A DNA stretch of 64,000 nucleotides from Niabella soli DSM 19437 (GCF_000243115.2 NZ_CP007035.1:992001-1056000), one strand, 5' to 3'; positions 51,380 to 60,629 are shown, counted from the first letter of the stretch. Made by a program: numbers and translations. The notes: generated by a model not told the origin, from the sequence alone.

Positions 51380-52042
51380 ATGAAATATAAGCACATTATT
51401 TTTGATCTGGATGGGACCTTAATTGATACGGAAGCAACGGTATTAAATTCTTTAAAAGAAACACTAAAAGAAACTCAAAACATAGATTATACATTAGAAG
51501 ATTTAAATTTTGCACTGGGGATACCCGGAGCAACAGCGCTTCAACAACTTAAAATCGATAACATAGAAAAAGTCTTATCCGTTTGGCAACAAAAATTCAA
51601 AATTCATTTTTCAAAAGTTCAATTATTTCCAGGTATTAAAGAGCTGCTTTTTGCTATAAAAGAAAAAAATATAAAAACAGGCGTGCTAACCTCCAAAACC
51701 AGATTAGAGTATATAGAAGACTTTATTCCATTTGGCTTAGGGGATAAAATTGATATTTCCTTATCTATTGATGATTACAAAGTGCCCAAACCATCATCAA
51801 CAGGAATGGATCTCTACTTAAAGCAGGCAGGCATTAAAGCCAGCGAGGCATTGTATATCGGCGACACCCTATATGATTATCAATGCGCCAGGGATGCCGG
51901 TGTCGATTTCGGTTTGGCAGTTTGGGGTTGTAAAAAATTGGAAGGCATAAATGCAAAATACTTTTTTCTATCCCCTGAAGATATAGATCAGCTTATAAAA
52001 AGCAAATCAGAACTGGAAGAAGGATTGGCAAACAATGGTTGA
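51380..52042 (+). CDS. HAD-superfamily hydrolase
   Basis: This 220-residue protein carries the HAD motifs: IIFDLDGTLIDTE (nucleophile Asp), GVLTSKTRLEY, KVPKPSSTGMDL (motif III Lys) and LYIGDTLYDYQCARDAG (acidic motif IV). It resembles the phosphoglycolate phosphatase/pyrophosphatase PpaX branch. The coding sequence is clearly more AT-rich than its neighbours (many AAA, ATA, TTA codons), which may mean horizontal transfer. It stands between a terminator and a convergent gene. Confidence 0.88.
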   Translation: MKYKHIIFDLDGTLIDTEATVLNSLKETLKETQNIDYTLEDLNFALGIPGATALQQLKIDNIEKVLSVWQQKFKIHFSKVQLFPGIKELLFAIKEKNIKTGVLTSKTRLEYIEDFIPFGLGDKIDISLSIDDYKVPKPSSTGMDLYLKQAGIKASEALYIGDTLYDYQCARDAGVDFGLAVWGCKKLEGINAKYFFLSPEDIDQLIKSKSELEEGLANNG

Positions 52043-52118
52043 ATGAAAGGCCGGCGGTTGTAATGAAGTAACCGAGTAAAAGATTCCGGTCATTTCTTCG
52101 CAATCTTACTGTCGCCCT

Positions 52119-53009
52119 TTAAAACAATGTTCCCTGTTCACCCGCTTTATCGGGGATCTTTAATGAGAGACCAAAAGTTTCGTTCATCGAACGGATAAAA
52201 TGCGCGGCAAGCAAGGGCGAATCCAGTTCCACATTCTGGTGCACAAAAAAATACAATTTTTGCAGGCCTTCGTTCCTCCATTTTTTAATACGTCCTATCC
52301 AGTCGTTCAACCGGTTTATATCGGTAGGGTGGTTGGCTCCAACAAAGCGGACAAATGCCACGGGGCTGGTAAGCCGCATGTGAAGCATATCCCGGCGCCC
52401 GGCGGTATCTACAATAATGTTAGAGAAGCTATGGGCTTCCAATAATGTTGTGAACCGTTTATTTACCTGCCTGTTGGCAAACCATTGTTCGTTGCGTACT
52501 TCAACAGCCAGCGGAATGCCCGCAGGAAAATGATTCAAAGTTGTTTCCAACCGGTTAAGATCTTTGGGCGTAAAATTATCGTGCACCTGTAAAAAGGCCA
52601 TCCCCAGCCGGTCTTCAAAATTGCTGATGGCATTACAAAAGGTTTCCACTTCGGACTGCACTTCAATCAGGCGTTTATAATGGCTGATCGTATTCGTAAG
52701 CTTAGGGAAGAATTTAAACCCTTCAGGTGTTTTATGCTTCCAGGTCTCCACCTGTTTCCAGTCGGGCATTTTATAAAAAGTAGCATTCAGCTCAATGCAA
52801 TTAAATTGCCTGGAATAATACTGAAGCTCATCTTTGGTTCCCTTCGGATAAAAGCCCTGCAGGTCGGTGCGGTTCCACTTGGCACAGCCAACATATACTT
52901 CAAAATCCGGTCCTTTTGTGTTAGTACCCAGTACCCATGCCGTTTCCGGGTCATCCCCAGGCAGAGAAAAATCAATGGCTCCGGGGTTATCAACTTTTCC
53001 GAATTTCAT
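52119..53009 (-). CDS. DUF72 family protein (YecE-like)
   Basis: This 296-residue protein has a TIM-barrel-like pattern: EVYVGCAKWNRTDLQGFYP, FNCIELNATFYKMPDWKQVE, KFFPKLTNTISHYKRL, LAVEVRNEQWF and LYFFVHQNVELDSPLLAAHF. These are DUF72 signatures. The function is unknown; an endonuclease-IV-like fold has been suggested for the family. It diverges from the Gfo/Idh/MocA gene. Confidence 0.9.
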   Translation of the reverse strand: MKFGKVDNPGAIDFSLPGDDPETAWVLGTNTKGPDFEVYVGCAKWNRTDLQGFYPKGTKDELQYYSRQFNCIELNATFYKMPDWKQVETWKHKTPEGFKFFPKLTNTISHYKRLIEVQSEVETFCNAISNFEDRLGMAFLQVHDNFTPKDLNRLETTLNHFPAGIPLAVEVRNEQWFANRQVNKRFTTLLEAHSFSNIIVDTAGRRDMLHMRLTSPVAFVRFVGANHPTDINRLNDWIGRIKKWRNEGLQKLYFFVHQNVELDSPLLAAHFIRSMNETFGLSLKIPDKAGEQGTLF

Positions 53010-53151
53010 TTTTGTTTGGAAAGATAACTATTAACTATTCAGGAATCAATTCCGTTTATTCAAATCAACCTGAAAAACAATTCCCCCGGCAATGCATCTC
53101 TGGTTTAATTATCTTATTTTTGAATACCTCACAAAAGCACAACGATAATAT

Positions 53152-54477
53152 ATGAAAAGAAGAAGTTTTATAAAGACAACCGCTGCCGGATCCATAGCAT
53201 TCCTGTTACCCTTCCCATCATGGGCATCGGGCAACGCCAATAAATTAAGAGTGGCCCAGGTAGGCGTGGGCAGCATGGGAGCTAACGACCTGGCAGCTAT
53301 TGCCGCACACGCCGCTGTAGAGATTGTGGCGCTTTGCGATGTAGACAAAAATAATCTTAGCAAGGCCAGTGCACTGCATACCGGTGCACGCACCTTTTCA
53401 GATTACAAGGAAATGTTCAAAACGATGGGGCATGAAATTGATGCGGTAGTGGTGTCTACCCCCGATCATATACATGCGCCCGTGTCACTGCTGGCCATGG
53501 AGCACAACAAGCATGTATACTGCCAGAAGCCGCTCACCCATTACATTGCGGAATCAAGGAAAATGGAAGCAGTGGCTACACAAAAAAAATTAGTGACGCA
53601 AATGGGCATCCAGGTCCATTCATTTTACGATTATAAACTAGCCACCCTGCTCATCCGGAAGGGTATTATCGGGAAGGTAAAGAAAGTCATTGCCTGGTCG
53701 CCTAAAGTGTGGGGATATGATGGCGCAGAACCGCAGGGCAGCGATCCTGTGCCGGCATCGCTCGACTGGGACAAATGGTTGGGCACTGCTAAAAAAAGAC
53801 CTTATAAAGAAGGATTCTATCACCCCAGCAACTGGAGAAAATGCATTGATTACGGCTGCGGTACGCTGGGGGATATGGGCGTTCATATTTTTGACACCCC
53901 TTACAATGCATTAAAATTAACGGTGCCGCTGAGCGTTAAGAATGAATGCCGCGCCCCCAACAGCTTTGGCCATCCTGAAAAAAATCATGTAACTTATGTG
54001 TTTCCGGGCACCGCTTACACCGCAGACAACCTCGAGTGGGTATGGTATGATGGTAAGTGCGCGCCGGAGCCCCAGGCCGACCTGCAGCTACCCGGTGGTG
54101 CAACGCTGCCGGATCAGGGGGCTATGTTCATTGGAGAAAATGGGAAACGTCTCCTATTGCCGCATTTTATGCAACTGCCCAAATTGATCGTTAATGATCA
54201 ATACGAAAATATTGATGTTGCGAAATACGACCCCGATGGTGCCGCAGGAAAGCCCGTTACCAACTATGATGCGGAATCGCTCAAACATTATCACCAGTTT
54301 GTAGATACCTGCCTGGGAAAAGCAAAATGCAGTGCACCTTTTGCCTACTCCGCCAAACTTACCGAAGTAATTCTCCTGGGAGTGATTGCCGCGCGATTCC
54401 CCAATGAAACCCTGCACTGGGATAATAAAAGCGCGCGGTTTAAAGAAGCGAAAGCGAATAAGTTTATTTCAGGCTGA
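53152..54477 (+). CDS. Gfo/Idh/MocA-family oxidoreductase with Tat signal
   Basis: This 441-residue protein begins with a Tat-type signal (MKRRSFIKTTAAGSIAFLLP, twin Arg plus FIK), so it is exported folded. KLRVAQVGVGSMGANDLAAI is the NAD(P)-binding motif. VVVSTPDHIHAPVSLLAMEH and VYCQKPLTHYIAESR (EKP-like motif as QKP) are typical. The C-terminal domain has DYGCGTLGDMGVHIFDTPY. The likely substrate is a sugar or glycoside outside the cytoplasm. No sugar-specific neighbours are adjacent. Confidence 0.9.
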   Translation: MKRRSFIKTTAAGSIAFLLPFPSWASGNANKLRVAQVGVGSMGANDLAAIAAHAAVEIVALCDVDKNNLSKASALHTGARTFSDYKEMFKTMGHEIDAVVVSTPDHIHAPVSLLAMEHNKHVYCQKPLTHYIAESRKMEAVATQKKLVTQMGIQVHSFYDYKLATLLIRKGIIGKVKKVIAWSPKVWGYDGAEPQGSDPVPASLDWDKWLGTAKKRPYKEGFYHPSNWRKCIDYGCGTLGDMGVHIFDTPYNALKLTVPLSVKNECRAPNSFGHPEKNHVTYVFPGTAYTADNLEWVWYDGKCAPEPQADLQLPGGATLPDQGAMFIGENGKRLLLPHFMQLPKLIVNDQYENIDVAKYDPDGAAGKPVTNYDAESLKHYHQFVDTCLGKAKCSAPFAYSAKLTEVILLGVIAARFPNETLHWDNKSARFKEAKANKFISG

Positions 54478-54926
54478 GCTAAATAAAAACAACAACGAAA
54501 TACCATTTTTATTTTTTACCACATAGATAGGTAGCCTGCTATTACAAAAAAGGGAACATTGACCGGTTGGTGCCATAATAAACCGGCATCAAAATTATTT
54601 TTAAGGGGTGTACCCATGGCACACCAAATGATCTGCGGCCTTAACAAGCCTACCAACCGGTTGTTCCGATGGAACAAAATGACCGAAACGTTTCCCGATG
54701 CCTTGTATTAGAAAATTGTTAAATAATGCCTTCGGCATTACCCATTTTTAGAACTGTATATTATGATGATTAAACGTGCCGCGTAGCGGCTACCCATTGA
54801 AAGGAATTGTGTTAATTGTGATTGCGGTTCAGTATCAACAATGATTTTGACGCTAACCCGCTCTTTTCATGCGGTTATGCCCTTTTCGGTCTTATTGATT
54901 CACTATTCACCATTGCCTATTCACTT
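54478..54926. repeat. Micro-hairpin array between two convergent genes
   Basis: No gene is supported. Between 54563 and 54790 several short hairpins follow each other: CCGGTT/AACCGG (54563-54585), GGTGT/ACACC (54607-54625), TTGTTCC-GAT-GGAACAA (54661-54677), TAATGCC-TTC-GGCATTA (54724-54740) and GCCGC-GTA-GCGGC (54778-54790). ACCACATAGATAGGTAGC at about 54517 resembles a motif at 2.36 kb. Short CACTATTCACC/CCTATTCACTT words lie just before the next gene end. The style matches the array at 46.36-46.62 kb. Confidence 0.6.
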
Positions 54927-56039
54927 CTAACCCTTCCGCATCAGCTCCGCCACGGTTCTTCCCACCACCGGCGCCAGTGCCACACCCATGCCGCCCAGGC
55001 GCAGTGCGCAAAAACTACGCGTTGTCAATTGTTCTACTATCGGCATTTTCTCATTGCCCATGGCCATGATGCCGGCCCAGCGTTGTTCAATTTGCGGTTG
55101 TTGCCCCGGCAGCACTACGGTCGATAAAAACCGCTCTAATGCCTGCTGGATGGGGAGCGTGGGAAACGCATCCAATGTATATTCGGTTTGAAAGGACGTA
55201 TTGCGGGCGCCCCCCAACAAAATCCGGTCGCCCATATTCCTGAAATAATAATAGCCTTCTTCACAATGAAAGGTGCCATTAAATTTGAGATCAGGGACCG
55301 GTGCGGTAAGCAATATTTGTCCGCGTGCCGGCACCAGATCAACTTGGGGCAATAGCTGCGCACTAAAAGCATTGGTGCAGTATACGATCTGAGTGGCATA
55401 CAGATCCGGACCATTCTGTGTAACAAGCCGGACCCGATTGGACCTTTCATCCACTTCCTTTATTTCCGTGGCAAATAAAAACTGAACCCCGGTTCTAACG
55501 GCAAGCTGCCAGAGGCTATTGAGTAATTTACCTGAATGCAGGCTGCCTTCAAAGCGGTTTTCAATTAAATGGGAGATACCGCCAAATCCAAACGATTCGA
55601 TCTTATCATCGGCAAGTGTAAAAGTATCTGGTGAGCCCGTTATTAAATAAAGCCATTCGTTCAAAACACTGAGCCGGGCCAGCTTTTGTTCGTCTGCCAG
55701 CAATTCATATCCTTTGCAAATAGTAAAATCAATAGGTGCAGCCGCAAGAATTTTTTGTATGATACGCAGCCCTTCAAAACGCATGCTGACCAACTGCAAT
55801 GCTTTCTCACTTCCCATAGAATCAATATCTGCCAATATCTCCGTGGCGCTTCCAAAACAAGCGAATCCGGCATTACGCAGGGAGGCACCCGCAGGAGTAA
55901 CGCCGCGCTCCACAACTGTTATTTTCTTAGAAGGAAATAGCTGACGCAGGTAGAGCGCCGTCCACAACCCGGTAAAGCCGGCTCCGATGATGATGATATC
56001 CTGCAGCGCATAGAACGTTTCCTGTTCCCAAATACTTAT
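54927..56039 (-). CDS. FAD-dependent oxidoreductase (DAO family) without a standard start codon
   Basis: The protein is a D-amino-acid-oxidase-type flavoenzyme of about 370 residues. The FAD motif DIIIIGAGFTGLWTALYLRQ lies near its N-terminus, followed by ITVVERGVTPAGASLRNAGF, a middle substrate domain and the C-terminal RLGGMGVALAPVVGRTVAEL. Upstream of the FAD motif the frame reads ISIWEQETFYALQ back to a TAG at 56067-56069 and contains no ATG, GTG or TTG. Homologues begin with Met-Ser-Ile-Trp-Glu (from memory), which would place the start at ATA 56037-56039, one base from ATG. An internal TTG at 55967 would remove half of the FAD motif. Confidence 0.75.
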   Translation of the reverse strand: MSIWEQETFYALQDIIIIGAGFTGLWTALYLRQLFPSKKITVVERGVTPAGASLRNAGFACFGSATEILADIDSMGSEKALQLVSMRFEGLRIIQKILAAAPIDFTICKGYELLADEQKLARLSVLNEWLYLITGSPDTFTLADDKIESFGFGGISHLIENRFEGSLHSGKLLNSLWQLAVRTGVQFLFATEIKEVDERSNRVRLVTQNGPDLYATQIVYCTNAFSAQLLPQVDLVPARGQILLTAPVPDLKFNGTFHCEEGYYYFRNMGDRILLGGARNTSFQTEYTLDAFPTLPIQQALERFLSTVVLPGQQPQIEQRWAGIMAMGNEKMPIVEQLTTRSFCALRLGGMGVALAPVVGRTVAELMRKG

Positions 56040-56124
56040 CTGTTGCGTATAATTACTGATAGTTCGCTATTTTTATTCTTAAAAGTACAAATTCTACATT
56101 CATCATTTAAAATTCATAATTCTT

Positions 56125-56538
56125 ATGGCCTACTGGCTCATTAAATCGGAACCCTTCAAATACAGCTACGATCAACTGGTGAAAGATAAGAAAACCGTGT
56201 GGGACGGGGTGCGTAACTATGCAGCCCGCCTGAACCTGCGCGCTATGAAAAAAGGAGATTTGGCTTTTTTTTATCATAGTAATGAAGGCGTTGCCATCGT
56301 GGGCATTGCAAAAATTGTTAAAGAGGCCTTCCAGGATCCCACCACAACGGATGAACGATGGGTGGCAGTAGAAGTAGCGCCCTATAAAAAATTAAAAAAA
56401 GAGATTACACTGGCGGAGCTAAAAGAAATTCCTTCTTTAAAAAATATGGACCTGGTGCGACTCGGGCGTTTATCCGTACAAACGGTAAAACCAGAAGAGT
56501 GGGAGCTGGTGTTAAAAATGGCCGGCGAAAAAGTATAA
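56125..56538 (+). CDS. EVE domain protein
   Basis: This 137-residue protein is a single EVE domain of the PUA-like fold: MAYWLIKSEPFKYSYDQLVK, WDGVRNYAARLNLRAMKKGD, LAFFYHSNEGVAIVGIAKIV and GRLSVQTVKPEEWELVLKMA. EVE domains bind modified bases in DNA or RNA. The length is typical of the conserved standalone form (YciI-unrelated, thymocyte nuclear protein 1-like). The short leader before it is made of AAATTCTACATTCATC words. Confidence 0.93.
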   Translation: MAYWLIKSEPFKYSYDQLVKDKKTVWDGVRNYAARLNLRAMKKGDLAFFYHSNEGVAIVGIAKIVKEAFQDPTTTDERWVAVEVAPYKKLKKEITLAELKEIPSLKNMDLVRLGRLSVQTVKPEEWELVLKMAGEKV

Positions 56539-56606
56539 GGGTCAAATTTTAATGGCGGCGCCTCATATATTTTCATTAACTTACAACCGTTAGTTTTTAA
56601 AAGTAT

Positions 56607-58364
56607 ATGAACAATTACAGTAACAATCTGATTGATAAACTTCCCCATCATTTAAAGCAATATATTGTTGAGCAACATTATGAGCATTACACATCCGTTG
56701 ACCATGCGGTATGGCGTTATGTAATGCGGCAGAACTACCGGTACCTGAAGGACGTTGCTTATTATCCCTATATCCCCGGACTGAAAAAAGCGGGGTTAAC
56801 CATTGAACACATTCCTGATCTGCAAACGATGAACGATCATCTGAAACAGATCGGCTGGGGAGCTGTTACAGTCAACGGCTTTATACCCTCACAGGCGTTT
56901 ATGGAGTTCCAGGCCTACCGGGTTTTAATTGTGGCTGCAGATATCCGTCAGATCGAACATATCGAATACACACCAGCCCCGGATATTATTCATGAGTCAG
57001 CCGGGCATGCGCCCATTATCGGCGAGCCGGAATACGCGGCCTATCTGCAATTTACCGGTGAAGTGGGGACTAAGGCCATGCTGTCAAAAAAAGATCAGGA
57101 ACTTTTTGAGGCAATACGAAAGCTGGCGGTTTTAAAAGAACTGGCTGGGACTTCCGAACGGGCGATCAAAACGGCAGAAGAAGCGCTACGCCATATTCAA
57201 CAAAATATGGGCGCGCCTTCAGAAATGGCGCTGCTGGCGCGGTTGCACTGGTGGACGGTGGAGTATGGCCTCATTGGCACTTTGGAAGACCATAAAATTT
57301 ACGGAGCGGGATTGCTCTCGTCCATCGGCGAGAGTGTTAGCTGCATGCAGCCGGAAGTGAAAAAGATACTTTATACAATTGACGCGGTCAATTACCCATA
57401 CGATATTACCAAACCGCAGCCGCAGCTTTTTGTGACACCCGATTTTCAAAACCTGGTGCAGGTGCTGGGCGCATTTGCGGATACCTTGTCTTACAGAAAG
57501 GGGGGAAGTGAAAGCATACAAAAAGCAATTGATTGCGGCCTGGTATGTACCGCCGTTTACAGTTCGGGGTTGCAGGTGTCAGGGGTTTTCGCAGCTACGG
57601 AAATAGATGAGCTGACCTATATTCAGACAACCGGACCAACCGCACTTGCTTTTGCGGATAAAGAAGTAAGCGGCCATAGTAAACAGGTCCATCAAAAAGG
57701 ATTTGGGTCACCGGTGGGGAAGCTTAAAGATTATGATCTTCCGCTGGAAACATTTACTATTGAGGCTTTAAAAAATAGCGGCGTAGAAAAAGAAAAAAAC
57801 GCTGTGTTGCGCTTCCAAAGCGGCATTGAGGTTTCAGGAAGAGTAGTGGATCTACTTATATACGATGAAAAACCAGTGCTTATCAGTTTTATTGATTGCA
57901 CCGTTACGGATACAATCAGCGGAAGGCGGCTGTTTGAACCGGAATGGGGGAAATATGATATGGCCGTTGGTGAAAAAATAGTCTCTGTTTTCTCCGGTGC
58001 TGCTGATAAAGATGCCTATGAGCAGATCACCATCATTCCCAAAGAAATGCCGCGGTCCAAATACACTAAAGAAACACTGCGATTACACGCTTTATATCAG
58101 CAGGTGCGTGCTATCCGGGAAGGCCGTGAAGCAGAAAGCGCTCTTGCAGCCATCTGGCAGGAGCTGCAGCAAAAATATGAACAGGACTGGCTTTGCCCGT
58201 TGGAGCTGCTGGAGATCTTAAAAGACAGATCGATCAATTCCGAAATGCAAAAGGAGATTGAAGGACACCTGCAAAAAATGAAAGCCGATCATGAAGAGCT
58301 TTCAAAATTAATTGAAGACGGGTTGCATACGCTAGGCCATATTGAATTGTTGCCGGGGCGTTAA
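56607..58364 (+). CDS. phhA: Aromatic amino acid hydroxylase with long C-terminal extension
   Basis: This 585-residue protein has the iron and pterin-dependent hydroxylase core in the first 330 residues. IIHESAGHAPIIGEPEYAAY holds the iron ligands H129 and H134, and LHWWTVEYGLIG gives E219; GLLSSIGESV and FVTPDFQNL follow. It most likely converts phenylalanine to tyrosine. The remaining 250 residues (GLQVSGVFAATEIDELTYIQ, GKLKDYDLPLETFTIEAL, and a helical end) are not part of the bacterial PhhA of about 270-300 residues. This long form recurs in Bacteroidota from memory. No pterin recycling gene is adjacent. Confidence 0.9.
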   Translation: MNNYSNNLIDKLPHHLKQYIVEQHYEHYTSVDHAVWRYVMRQNYRYLKDVAYYPYIPGLKKAGLTIEHIPDLQTMNDHLKQIGWGAVTVNGFIPSQAFMEFQAYRVLIVAADIRQIEHIEYTPAPDIIHESAGHAPIIGEPEYAAYLQFTGEVGTKAMLSKKDQELFEAIRKLAVLKELAGTSERAIKTAEEALRHIQQNMGAPSEMALLARLHWWTVEYGLIGTLEDHKIYGAGLLSSIGESVSCMQPEVKKILYTIDAVNYPYDITKPQPQLFVTPDFQNLVQVLGAFADTLSYRKGGSESIQKAIDCGLVCTAVYSSGLQVSGVFAATEIDELTYIQTTGPTALAFADKEVSGHSKQVHQKGFGSPVGKLKDYDLPLETFTIEALKNSGVEKEKNAVLRFQSGIEVSGRVVDLLIYDEKPVLISFIDCTVTDTISGRRLFEPEWGKYDMAVGEKIVSVFSGAADKDAYEQITIIPKEMPRSKYTKETLRLHALYQQVRAIREGREAESALAAIWQELQQKYEQDWLCPLELLEILKDRSINSEMQKEIEGHLQKMKADHEELSKLIEDGLHTLGHIELLPGR

Positions 58365-58367
58365 CTA

Positions 58368-58406
58368 TACAAACCTGTGAGGTTTTAGAAACCTCACAGG
58401 TTTGTA
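58368..58406. terminator. ACCTGTGAGGTTT palindrome, copy 2 (bidirectional terminator)
   Basis: TACAAACCTGTGAGGTTT and its exact complement pair over 18 bases around TAG. It begins 3 bases after the phhA stop and includes the galM stop codon on the other strand. It should act as a terminator in both directions. Confidence 0.8.
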
Positions 58407-59431
58407 AACTTATAAATCGTTTTAGTATAATATTCTTCCCCCGGCTTCAGCACGGTATTTGGAAACGAAGGAATCGTGATAGCATTCGGGTGCACTTGTG
58501 TTTCAAAACAGAACGCGGAAAAAGCAGTGTAGGGCTGTCCATTTTTGCCGGTAATATCGGGTGAACCATAGCTGTTATATAAATGCACCACCGGTTCTGT
58601 AGTATATACTTCCAGTTTTACATCTTCTTCATCGCACCAGGCTTCGGCAGCCACCTGTTCAATACCCCGTTTATCTAACGGAAAGCTGATATCAATCCCT
58701 TTTTCGGGATGTTCAATATTGCCCGTCTCCTGGTATGCGCTGAAATCATTCCGCGTTCCCTTTACAGGCAGCACCCTTCCGGTGGTACAATAATTTCCAT
58801 CCTGCTCAAGATAATGGGAGGCATGAACTTTTAAATGATGCATATCGATCCTGCCTTTCCCGTTATTCAGGTTAAAATAGCTGTGGTGGGTTAAATTCAC
58901 CGCAGTTGGTGCATCTGTAGTAGCTTTGTACTCATAGCTGAACTCATTGGCTTCATTTAATGAAAAAATGATCTGGACGGTAAGGTTGCCGGGGAAACCT
59001 TCTTCGCCATCAGGACTTACATATTGTAATACTACCTGCCCATTGTTTACGGTAATTTTATCCCACACTTTTTTATCAAACCCTTCCACACCGCCGTGTA
59101 ACTGACAGCCGGAGCCGGAGCCCTGCAGCGCATATTCTTTTCCTTCAATGGTAATTGCTGATCCCTTAATGCGGTTCGCATACCGGCCAATAGCAGCACC
59201 ATAGTAAGGGTAATTTTTCAGATAAGCGTCTGACCAATATTGCTGCGGTTCATCAAAGCCTAAAACAACATCATTAAAACTTCCATCCGATTTCCGTATT
59301 TTTATCGACATAATAATGGCGCCGTAATTGGTTACCTTAACTTCAGTTCCCGCGCTGTTCTTTAATGTAAATACATAAACACTTTTTCTATTAGGATGCT
59401 GCGCGGCAAGCTGCTCAGTAATTTCAATCAT
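58394..59431 (-). CDS. galM: Aldose 1-epimerase (mutarotase)
   Basis: This protein has 345 residues from ATG 59431 (MIEITEQLAAQHPNRKSVY); codons further upstream lie in galK. It interconverts the alpha and beta forms of galactose. VTNYGAIIMSIKI, GRYANRIKGSAITIEGKEY, LHGGVEGFDKKVWDK, TDAPTAVNLTHHSYFNLNNG and FCFETQVHPNAI (with the catalytic His and Glu) match GalM. It is divergent from galK with only 36 bases between start codons, so regulation is probably shared. Confidence 0.93.
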   Translation of the reverse strand: MIEITEQLAAQHPNRKSVYVFTLKNSAGTEVKVTNYGAIIMSIKIRKSDGSFNDVVLGFDEPQQYWSDAYLKNYPYYGAAIGRYANRIKGSAITIEGKEYALQGSGSGCQLHGGVEGFDKKVWDKITVNNGQVVLQYVSPDGEEGFPGNLTVQIIFSLNEANEFSYEYKATTDAPTAVNLTHHSYFNLNNGKGRIDMHHLKVHASHYLEQDGNYCTTGRVLPVKGTRNDFSAYQETGNIEHPEKGIDISFPLDKRGIEQVAAEAWCDEEDVKLEVYTTEPVVHLYNSYGSPDITGKNGQPYTAFSAFCFETQVHPNAITIPSFPNTVLKPGEEYYTKTIYKFTNL

Positions 59432-59467
59432 GAAGAATTGATTTTTGATAAAAATAATACTATTGTT

Positions 59468-60628
59468 ATGACGATTAGTGAATTGCAAAAAGAATTTGAA
59501 AAAATTTATAATAAACAGACAGAGCATATTTTTTTCTGTCCTGGCCGTGTAAACCTGATCGGGGAGCACATTGACTATAATGGCGGACAGGTAATGCCCT
59601 GTGCTATTTCTTTAGGTACGACTTTGCTTATTGCGAAGAACGACGCCAATATTTTTCGCTTTCATGCCGTTGATTTCCCTGAAGCCGCTACCCTCGAACT
59701 CAATAAGAACGGCTATACAAAATCGGGGCCTGAATGGTATAATTACCCGGTTGGTGTGTTGCATGAAATGCAGCAGAAAGGTATTGCGCTTACCGGGCTT
59801 GATTTTCTTTTTTCCGGGAATCTGCCTGTTGGCTCGGGGCTCTCATCCAGCGCTTCCATTGAGGTATTAACGGCTTACGCAATTAATACTATGTTTAACG
59901 GAGCACTGTCAAATACAGATTTGGCGATACTGGGAAAGAAAGTGGAAAATGATTTTATGGGACTGAACAGTGGCATCATGGATCAGTTCGCCGTAGCGAT
60001 GGGGAAGGAAGGGCAGGCCATTTTGTTGAATACTGGTACGTTGGACTATGAATACCTGCCTTTTGAGATCGGGGATTACGTGCTGGCTATTGTTAACAGC
60101 AATAAACCCCGCAAGCTGGTGGAGTCGAAGTACAATGAACGGTTTAATGAATGCCGGGCGGCGCTAAAGAAACTGCAGGAAAAATTTGCGGTGCAGCACC
60201 TGACTGATATCAGCAGCGTTGAATTTGAAGAAAGCAAACAGCTTTTGGGCGACCCGGTGCTGGAAAAGCGCGCCCTCCACGTGATCACTGAGAACGACCG
60301 GGTAAAAAAAGCGAAGGACGCATTAGTGAAAAAAGATATTAAAACGTTTGGGGAGCTAATGTATGCTTCGCATGATTCCTTACAACATCTTTATGAAGTA
60401 TCGGGTGCTGAGCTGGACGCCATTGTTGATTTTTGCCGGACTTATAAAGACTGCATTGGTGCCCGCATGACGGGCGCGGGTTTTGGAGGTTGCGCCATCG
60501 CCCTGATAAAAAAAGATTGTTTTGACGATTTTGCTGAAAAAGTATCGGCAGATTATGAGGCGCGGATTGGCTATAAGCCAGGCGTTTTCTCCTCAATAAT
60601 TGCTGAAGGGGTAAGGACGATTAAATAA
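59468..60628 (+). CDS. galK: Galactokinase
   Basis: This protein has 386 residues from ATG 59468 (MTISELQKEFEKIYNKQTEH); an upstream ATG at 59396 lies inside galM. It phosphorylates galactose at C1. FCPGRVNLIGEHIDYNGGQV is the GHMP galactose signature, LPVGSGLSSSASIEVL the ATP-binding motif, GIMDQFAVAMG the catalytic-Asp region and RMTGAGFGGCAIALI the third motif. No galT or galE lies in the window. A palindromic terminator follows two bases after the stop. Confidence 0.95.
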   Translation: MTISELQKEFEKIYNKQTEHIFFCPGRVNLIGEHIDYNGGQVMPCAISLGTTLLIAKNDANIFRFHAVDFPEAATLELNKNGYTKSGPEWYNYPVGVLHEMQQKGIALTGLDFLFSGNLPVGSGLSSSASIEVLTAYAINTMFNGALSNTDLAILGKKVENDFMGLNSGIMDQFAVAMGKEGQAILLNTGTLDYEYLPFEIGDYVLAIVNSNKPRKLVESKYNERFNECRAALKKLQEKFAVQHLTDISSVEFEESKQLLGDPVLEKRALHVITENDRVKKAKDALVKKDIKTFGELMYASHDSLQHLYEVSGAELDAIVDFCRTYKDCIGARMTGAGFGGCAIALIKKDCFDDFAEKVSADYEARIGYKPGVFSSIIAEGVRTIK

Positions 60629-60629
60629 G

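Noticed and set aside
54478-54926. CRISPR-like array from the repeated short palindromes
   Set aside because: The hairpin sequences differ from each other and spacing is irregular; there is no constant repeat and no cas gene.
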